Below, one piece after another: positions 15,884 through 22,237 of a stretch of DNA of 22,237 nucleotides (the stretch's first letter is position 1; each line of letters opens with the position of its first letter). The notes under the pieces are model-generated. The model was not told the origin of the DNA, made no database searches, and worked only from the letters and a program-made list of their open reading frames with translations. A program made the position numbers and the translations under genes. Origin of the DNA: Pleurobrachia bachei (lineage: Eukaryota > Ctenophora > Tentaculata > Cydippida > Pleurobrachiidae); NCBI GenBank assembly GCA_000695325.1, contig AVPN01000828.1, forward strand, positions 13,545 to 35,781, read 5' to 3'.

Positions 15884-18800
15884 CTATTCTGTAAAGGCAG
15901 TTTCAATGGTTTCATCTTGTGTAAAGTCATTATAATGTCCAAGTCCATCTTGCTGTGTCAGTTCAAAACTTTCAACGATTTCGTCACCTGGATCTCTCAC
16001 ATCGACCAATATCTCTTGTTCCTGGACATCTAGGTCATCTTCCTGGGCTTGTTGTGGATCGATGTTTTCCTCTGGCATCTCCTCTGATGTTTCTGGGCTT
16101 TGGGCTGATTCTACCAACTCCTTTCTATTTTTCTTTTCGAAACGTTCAATGCTTTCGGCATTTAAATCAACCGATATTATGTCTGCTTGCTGGACATTCA
16201 GATCCTCTTCCTGGCCTTGGTTTTGATCACTATGATCTTCCTCTGACATATCTTCTGGTGTTTCTGGGATTTGGGCTGCTTGCGGCTCCACATTGTCCTT
16301 CCTCCAATCGAGCGAACGAAAAATCTCGAACAGTTTTGAGTTATATCCCTTTTTTAAGACCCGATTTACCACATCGGTCGGTTTTTGGATCAGGTATTTA
16401 AAAATAAGGGGGTCGTATAGGAGAGGGTTTATCACCGAGTTGATGGGTATGATCAAGATTGAGAAGTATGCATACCACGACGTAGCCTGGATGACTTCTC
16501 CCAAATGTAGGAAAGACACAATCGAGAGAGGAACCCAACAGAGAAAGTCGGTTATAATGATAGCCGTAACTTTCCGTTGCAATGTCCGCTGTCTTTTCGC
16601 TGCCTGAGCGTTACCCGCTCCTCGGGCAGATCTCCCTGTTCTTATTGCAAGGATAACGTAGCTTGAGGCCACGAAGATGAAGCAGAGGAAGTTGATTGTA
16701 ACAATCGAAATAGAAAAGATCCACTGTGGATCGTCTCGAGTCACCAAATACTTGAATATACAAGTTCCGTCATTCCCATAGAATCCAATGGTCTTGTGGG
16801 AAACGCCTGAAAAAGAGTTCGAGTCGAAAATATTAAAACTTGATAGAAACATTAAAAGTATCGAAAATACAGGACCCTCAGTCCTGTATTATAGAGTCTG
16901 GTGTTACCTCCGTGATCAGATGTAAACATGTCCGCCACCAATGATCGAATAACTCTCCAGGTTGACTTGGTAGCAGTTCCAGGGGACCGGGCATTGAATG
17001 CTGCATAGAACCCCTCCTTATCAATGGGGCCAACAAATAGAGGCGATTTGTCATAGTAAAGACCATTGACAAAGTAATCTTCAAAGATCGCAAGATCGGG
17101 GATAACTGCGAGTATGATGCTAAGAGTTATTGGGGTCGTTATCATGATTATCATTTTCGAAATTGAGTTAACAGATTTAAGCCCTCTCTTCACCATTCTT
17201 TGGGCGTTAAAGACTCTGATAACACTCAGATTGGTTATAGCAAAGAGGGACAACTGTGAGCCGAATGTGCCTAGAGATCCCAATGCAGAACAGTACAAAG
17301 AGGTTAACCAGAGGAAACGTTGCTGGCAGTAATCTTCTCTTTTTCTATAGAAGAAATCTGCTATAGATATTCCGACAAGGTACAAACTAATGCAGAAGTC
17401 ACCGACACAAACCAATACTATCGTTGCCTTATTAATTAATGTTTCAAACTTGTTGTGTCTCCGTAGATCCCAAATAGTTCTAGCTAAGGTTATGAGATTC
17501 AATATGGTGGCCACTCCTCCTATGGCGTAGCTGGAACCTCGGAGGAATCCATTGGGATAAATATTCATGTTAGATGCAGGACACTGGGCCTGACATTCAT
17601 CTGAGAAGTCTTGACAGTCCACCTTCCCATCGCACACCGAGTATAGAGGGAGAGCACTAACACTGCCGCAGGTGAAGTGGTTACCGCATTCCCGCTCATC
17701 AGAACCATCCCCACAGTCATCACGAAGGTTGCAAACATCCCGGTACATAACACAATTCTGATTCTGGCAGGGAAAAAGCCGCTTCTCATATCTTCCAAAA
17801 CTATTGTGCTCCATCAACATTGGAACTAGGTCAGGCGAGTGTGTAGCAGCGAGGGCGAATACCCTGTCTAGGAAGTTGTTACAGGATTTTCGGGTAACTC
17901 TTTTTAATGGACACGTCATTCCACTGCATCGGCCATTGCAGGCCGCATACACGTAGCTTTCCCCGTACATATAGGAACAATCTCTTGTCTGGACGGTGGG
18001 CAAAGTCACCATAATTGGGCTTTGTACTTCGTCATCAAACACAGTTTTTATCAGTCCTGCAGTGTGCTCCATCGTTCCACAATGCCCCAGCTGTTGTTCT
18101 AAATCTGGGACACGGTGTGGGAAGCAGTGCTCCATCCAGAGAGTCTCACCGTGCACTGCCACCTCGTAGCTGCTGCCATACACGGTTCCAATAACAGCGC
18201 TACATAGCCTGTTCTCAAAGGGACAAGTGTTGATCCTATCACATAGCTCTCCCATTCTGATGTACCCATCCCCATCGCATTTCATAACCTCTTGACAGTA
18301 GTTGTCCTCCGTTAGCTCATCGTATCTTTTCATGCTGCCCTTTCCACAGATTAACCAATTCTTCTCGTCTTCATCCCTTCTGTCTAGACAGTCCACAATC
18401 CCGTCCATAACCCAGGACATAGGGAGAGCCAGAGGTCGTCTTTCGGTGTAAACTGTGTGGAACCTCCTTTCACAGATGAAGTGTTGCGTCGTTTGGCATT
18501 TGGCTTCATCAGCTCCCGAGGAGCAGTCGTTTGTGCCATCACAGAGTTGTCCTTTGTGCAATTTGCACCCACTATCCACTTGCTGACAGAGATTGTTGTA
18601 GTTATCATCGCATAGAGGGTAGTCTTTACACGTCCCGTAGAGGGAAATGTTGGTGGGGTACCCCTCAAGGGTACATCCCACGATTATCAGCCGGGTGAAG
18701 TCGGTGCAGTTCGTTTGCTCAAGGCCCTCAGGTTGAATGCAAATAGTTTTTACCAAGTTGAAATTAGCGGTAGTTCTGTAGGTGTTTAAGTGAGAGAGAG

Positions 18801-19310
18801 CAGCAAGGATTTCCCAAAAAAAGTTATCTGGATACTCCTTGATGGCTTACTAAAACTTTTGTGAAAACTGCATGTCTCTAGCATGTTTTTCGAACATCGA
18901 AAATAGCTCGATTTTCAAAAACATGCTAGAGACGTACGGTTTTCACTTAAGTTTTAGGAAGTCATTAAGGAGTATCCAGATAACTTTTAGTGAAAATCCC
19001 TGCTGTTCTCTCTCATTTCCATTCCATTCTTTTGTTTCTGCCGAAATTCACTGATGGATACCCCATACTAACATTGAATCAAAACGAGGCACAGGACACC
19101 TCTGTTCGTCGCGTATCATGATTGATGATTTCAGTAGGCTGAAAATATATTATTAATGAGCGGTAACGGGCTGAGAACTGACTGGTTATAACTTGTAACT
19201 TGTTATAATACTCACACTTCATTGATACATGAACCGGGTGTTCCCTTTTCCACGAAACAGTCTCTCGTATCCTCACCATTATCACAATAACGACCAAACT
19301 TGCTGCACAT
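15884..19310 (-). CDS. LDLa-LGR-type GPCR, exons 2-5, second copy
   Basis: Exons are 19310-19216, 19138-19073, 18775-16908 and 16806-15884, the same 983 residues as the copy ending at 3643. The exon 4 donor is GGAG|GTAACA (16908/16907) and the exon 5 acceptor is CTTTTTCAG (exon begins 16806); joining them gives Gly-Val in the loop between TM4 and TM5. The LDLa modules, IRV in place of the TM3 D/E-R-Y, CWVP, NPLLY and the acidic tail are unchanged. As in the first copy, no exon 1 adjoins; the nearest upstream exon 1 is the truncated one at 21452. Perfect identity over 3.4 kb including introns points to very recent duplication or to one locus assembled twice. Confidence 0.8.
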
Positions 19311-19359
19311 CTAAAGAATCATTACTTCAGTTTTTGGCTAGTTATATGTTACCAAACAT
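18294..19359 (+). repeat. Left palindrome arm, second copy
   Basis: Equivalent of 6053-7118; pairs with 19698-20763. Confidence 0.92.
18791..19015. mobile_element. Intron 3 MITE-like hairpin, second-unit left arm
   Basis: Same element as 6550-6774, in receptor intron 3. Confidence 0.58.
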
Positions 19360-19554
19360 TATACCAAAACTAATTAAAATTAGTAGGCCGGAAAGGTTGC
19401 CATACTATTTGAGCTACCTTTGCCACCGGTACATTCCCCTGCGAAGATGAACGAAGCTTCTGTACCCTGTTATGTCTGCAGTACCGGTGCCAAAGGTAGC
19501 TCAAATAGTATGGCAACCTTTCCGGCCTACTAATTTTAATTAGTTTTGGTATAA
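19359..19554. mobile_element. MITE with 74-bp inverted ends, second copy
   Basis: Same as 7118-7313, at the inner boundary of the left palindrome arm. Confidence 0.68.
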
Positions 19555-19653
19555 TACATACTACACTCTATAGTCGGACCCCGATTTACCGGGTAAAACC
19601 CTTTCCCCCGATCATCCCGGTAAATCGGGGTCCGAACTCCGAGTGTATGTATT
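19553..19653. mobile_element. Short palindromic pogo-like element, second-unit copy
   Basis: Same as 7312-7412, followed by the intron 1 remnant and exon 2 acceptor at 19654-19746. Confidence 0.48.
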
Positions 19654-19746
19654 ACGAGGTCGCTAGGCCAGGCACGGACCATACATTACAAGTGCGTATG
19701 TTTGGTAACATATAACTAGCCAAAAACTGAAGTAATGATTCTTTAG

Positions 19747-20763
19747 ATGTGCAGCAAGTTTGGTCGTTATTGTGATAATGGTGAGGATACGAGAGACTGT
19801 TTCGTGGAAAAGGGAACACCCGGTTCATGTATCAATGAAGTGTGAGTATTATAACAAGTTACAAGTTATAACCAGTCAGTTCTCAGCCCGTTACCGCTCA
19901 TTAATAATATATTTTCAGCCTACTGAAATCATCAATCATGATACGCGACGAACAGAGGTGTCCTGTGCCTCGTTTTGATTCAATGTTAGTATGGGGTATC
20001 CATCAGTGAATTTCGGCAGAAACAAAAGAATGGAATGGAAATGAGAGAGAACAGCAGGGATTTTCACTAAAAGTTATCTGGATACTCCTTAATGACTTCC
20101 TAAAACTTAAGTGAAAACCGTACGTCTCTAGCATGTTTTTGAAAATCGAGCTATTTTCGATGTTCGAAAAACATGCTAGAGACATGCAGTTTTCACAAAA
20201 GTTTTAGTAAGCCATCAAGGAGTATCCAGATAACTTTTTTTGGGAAATCCTTGCTGCTCTCTCTCACTTAAACACCTACAGAACTACCGCTAATTTCAAC
20301 TTGGTAAAAACTATTTGCATTCAACCTGAGGGCCTTGAGCAAACGAACTGCACCGACTTCACCCGGCTGATAATCGTGGGATGTACCCTTGAGGGGTACC
20401 CCACCAACATTTCCCTCTACGGGACGTGTAAAGACTACCCTCTATGCGATGATAACTACAACAATCTCTGTCAGCAAGTGGATAGTGGGTGCAAATTGCA
20501 CAAAGGACAACTCTGTGATGGCACAAACGACTGCTCCTCGGGAGCTGATGAAGCCAAATGCCAAACGACGCAACACTTCATCTGTGAAAGGAGGTTCCAC
20601 ACAGTTTACACCGAAAGACGACCTCTGGCTCTCCCTATGTCCTGGGTTATGGACGGGATTGTGGACTGTCTAGACAGAAGGGATGAAGACGAGAAGAAGT
20701 GGTTAATATGTGGAAAGGGAAGCATGAAAAGATACGATGAGCTAACGAAGGACAACTACTGTC
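19747..20763 (+). pseudogene. Inverted receptor fragment, second copy
   Basis: Exon 2 is 19747-19841, exon 3 is 19919-19984 and truncated exon 4 is 20282-20763, with the same truncation and the same two amino-acid differences from the longer receptor as in the first copy. The frame runs out at 20819 in antisense exon 1 sequence. Confidence 0.83.
20042..20266. mobile_element. MITE-like hairpin, second-unit right arm
   Basis: Same as 7801-8025. Confidence 0.58.
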
Positions 20764-21452
20764 GTCCAATCGAGTTTATCCGACTCATCTTCATTAATGC
20801 ACAGCTGTGCTCCGCATAGTGCCAATGAATTCTCGACGACCTTGTAGATGCCGATATCTGGCACGACTCCACACACCTGGTAGGCTCCAGAATCACCTGG
20901 ACACTGATCGGATAGCTTTATATCGTCGTTCATTCCACCCGTTTTTGGAGAATAGCTATTCTCCCATGTGTAGTATTGGGAGGACGTCGCACATCTAAAG
21001 AACAACTCAGGATGCTCTTTGAGGCGTTTGGAACTTGTCAGCTTGTCGGGAATGCGGTTCAGATTGCCCTTTTTCCTTGCTATATCTTTACAGAACCGCT
21101 TGAGGAACCCATAGATTGTCACGACTTTACAATCGACTCTCACACCGGTTGGGCCAGCAGGGATCCATGGCCATTCAAACGGGTGGGTAAGGTCGGTGAC
21201 TGGTGATGGCATCCCAGCTGGCTTCGTGGCCGTGGTGTGCACGGTCGGTCCAGGGGTGACTGTGTTATTGTTGAATGTCTCCTCAGTCTGGGTTATAGGT
21301 AGCCATGGCCATTTGAAGGGGTGTGTTGGTCTGTTGAATGTTACTCGATTCTGGTTTCTAGGGGACCGAGGGGTTGAAGAAACGGAGGTCTCTTGAATCT
21401 GGGAGTTTACTCCTACCAGAAGGAGTACCAGGATACAATAATTAGTGTTCAT
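20764..21452 (-). pseudogene. Receptor exon 1 B', second copy, 3'-truncated
   Basis: Same as 8523-9211: signal peptide, linker and partial Cys-rich domain, ending after DESDKLDWT at the palindrome junction. It carries the B'-type bases rather than the B-type bases at the marker positions compared, so it derives from that copy. Confidence 0.77.
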
Positions 21453-21514
21453 TGCAGATGGGTTGGCTGGTTTTGCTGTACCTTGCACTGCAAATAATTT
21501 TCGTTTTCTAGTGG

Positions 21515-21569
21515 TATTTATATTCTTCGTCGTTGCACGTGCCACGTGATTTCTCCGTTATTACCCAAT
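21515..21569 (-). promoter_or_regulatory. Receptor B' promoter, second copy
   Basis: TATAAATA at 21522-21515, CACGTG at 21536-21541 and 21543-21548, CCAAT at 21565-21569. Confidence 0.63.
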
Positions 21570-21793
21570 AGAAGAATATATCATGCACACGATATAGGGC
21601 GATATACCCCATTCTTTCAGCCGCTATTTGTTTCGAACCTCCCATTGTTAATACCGCATTGTTCGGTGACAATGATATGTGCTGCAAGTATTGAAATCTC
21701 TTTGTTTTTCGGGTGCGCTGTGTTTCTCTCTTTCTCCATCTCTCTATCCCCGAAAAAAAGCACAATCGAAATATTTCAAAGTGATTGGTAAAA
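21570..21793. other. Divergent intergenic region, third copy
   Basis: Same as 9329-9552; no gene. Confidence 0.5.
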
Positions 21794-22050
21794 CAGTGGG
21801 GGCCTGATATTATCTGTCACGTGTGGTATAATGAATATCATGAGCTTGCCAGTGCAGAATTACATTATATATCCCCACAATTCCATGTGGTCTCATGCAG
21901 TACTGGCCACACACAAAGATGTACAAACTTCAGTCTCCCTGCTTCTTTGGTGTGTTCGCTATATTGCACACCTTCAATTTAATTTGTCCGGGAGTTCCAT
22001 ACTATCAGCAAAACACTTTCGCACACTGCCACTAAATCAGGGTCCGACTG
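21794..22050. mobile_element. Possible pogo-like MITE, third copy
   Basis: Same as 9553-9809, including the B'-type bases. Confidence 0.33.
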
Positions 22051-22058
22051 TATCAACA

Positions 22059-22237
22059 ATGGCCTCCTCATCGCGACGGAGGTTACTCACCGTGATCCTG
22101 TGTTCTACTTTCCTTACCATATTCTATCTTCACTCTGCTAAAATCAAGGAGTTTAGCATCCCCACAACAACCAGTATCCTACCCTCTCCTCCCACCCAAA
22201 CCTGGCTAGCTGCCAACATGAACCTCGCACGGCGTCC
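22059..22237 (+). CDS. Carbohydrate sulfotransferase, 5' part, cut by window end
   Basis: First 59 codons, identical to the intact gene at 9818: MASSSRRRLL, the membrane anchor and the start of the stem region (LAANMNLARR). Whether it continues as the intact gene does cannot be seen. Confidence 0.75.
   Translation, partial: MASSSRRRLLTVILCSTFLTIFYLHSAKIKEFSIPTTTSILPSPPTQTWLAANMNLARR

Larger units (their letters stand above)
19698..20763 (+). repeat. Right palindrome arm, second copy
   Basis: Equivalent of 7457-8522; ends at the junction with exon 1 B' at 20764. Confidence 0.92.
13327..22237 (+). repeat. Exact long direct repeat, copy 2 (period 12,241 bp)
   Basis: Copy of 1086-9996. It starts inside gene A exon 1, fused to the truncated sulfotransferase, and runs to the window edge. 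No difference from copy 1 was noticed over about 8.9 kb. Confidence 0.95.

Overview
The window looks like nuclear DNA of a metazoan, with a demosponge as my best guess at low confidence. The reasons are short introns (67 to 297 bp) with clear GT/AG sites and pyrimidine tracts, TATA/CCAAT/E-box promoters, many small hairpin-forming MITE-like elements, a rhodopsin-class GPCR of the LGR/relaxin-receptor type with LDL-receptor class A (LDLa) modules, and a Golgi carbohydrate sulfotransferase. No RNA gene, CRISPR array, plasmid-type or phage-type feature was seen.

Two gene types account for almost all coding sequence. The first is a multi-exon receptor on the minus strand. Exon 1 encodes a signal peptide, a Pro/Thr-rich linker and a cysteine-rich domain. 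Exons 2 and 3 encode a small cysteine-rich, LDLa-like module. Exon 4 encodes further LDLa modules and transmembrane helices 1-4. Exon 5 encodes helices 5-7 and a long acidic tail. No single intact copy is present, but splice sites and reading-frame phases fit perfectly across the pieces. The second is a HNK-1-type carbohydrate sulfotransferase on the plus strand, placed head-to-head with receptor exon 1 across about 0.6 kb that carries CACGTG boxes.

Layout: 1-1252 holds receptor gene A, exons 1-3, running off the left edge. 1253-3642 is promoter and intergenic DNA with one hairpin-type repeat. 3643-7069 holds receptor exons 5 to 2 with no exon 1. 6053-8522 is a near-perfect palindrome (1,066-bp arms, 338-bp spacer) that contains an inverted partial copy of the same receptor. 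8523-9211 is a truncated receptor exon 1 (B'). 9818-10810 is the intact sulfotransferase. 11276-12151 is a complete receptor exon 1 (B). 12758-13326 is a truncated second sulfotransferase. At 13327 everything from 1086 onward starts again: 13327-22237 matches 1086-9996 at a fixed offset of 12,241 bp with no difference noticed.

The region is therefore a mosaic of nested duplications: an exact 12.2-kb direct repeat, an older 2,940-bp-offset direct repeat (about 98.9% identical, differences clustered), and an inverted repeat with only two differences. Several junctions cut through exons with 0-1 bp of shared sequence. That fits either very recent rearrangement of a receptor/sulfotransferase cluster or mis-assembly of heterozygous haplotypes. 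The sequence alone cannot decide which.
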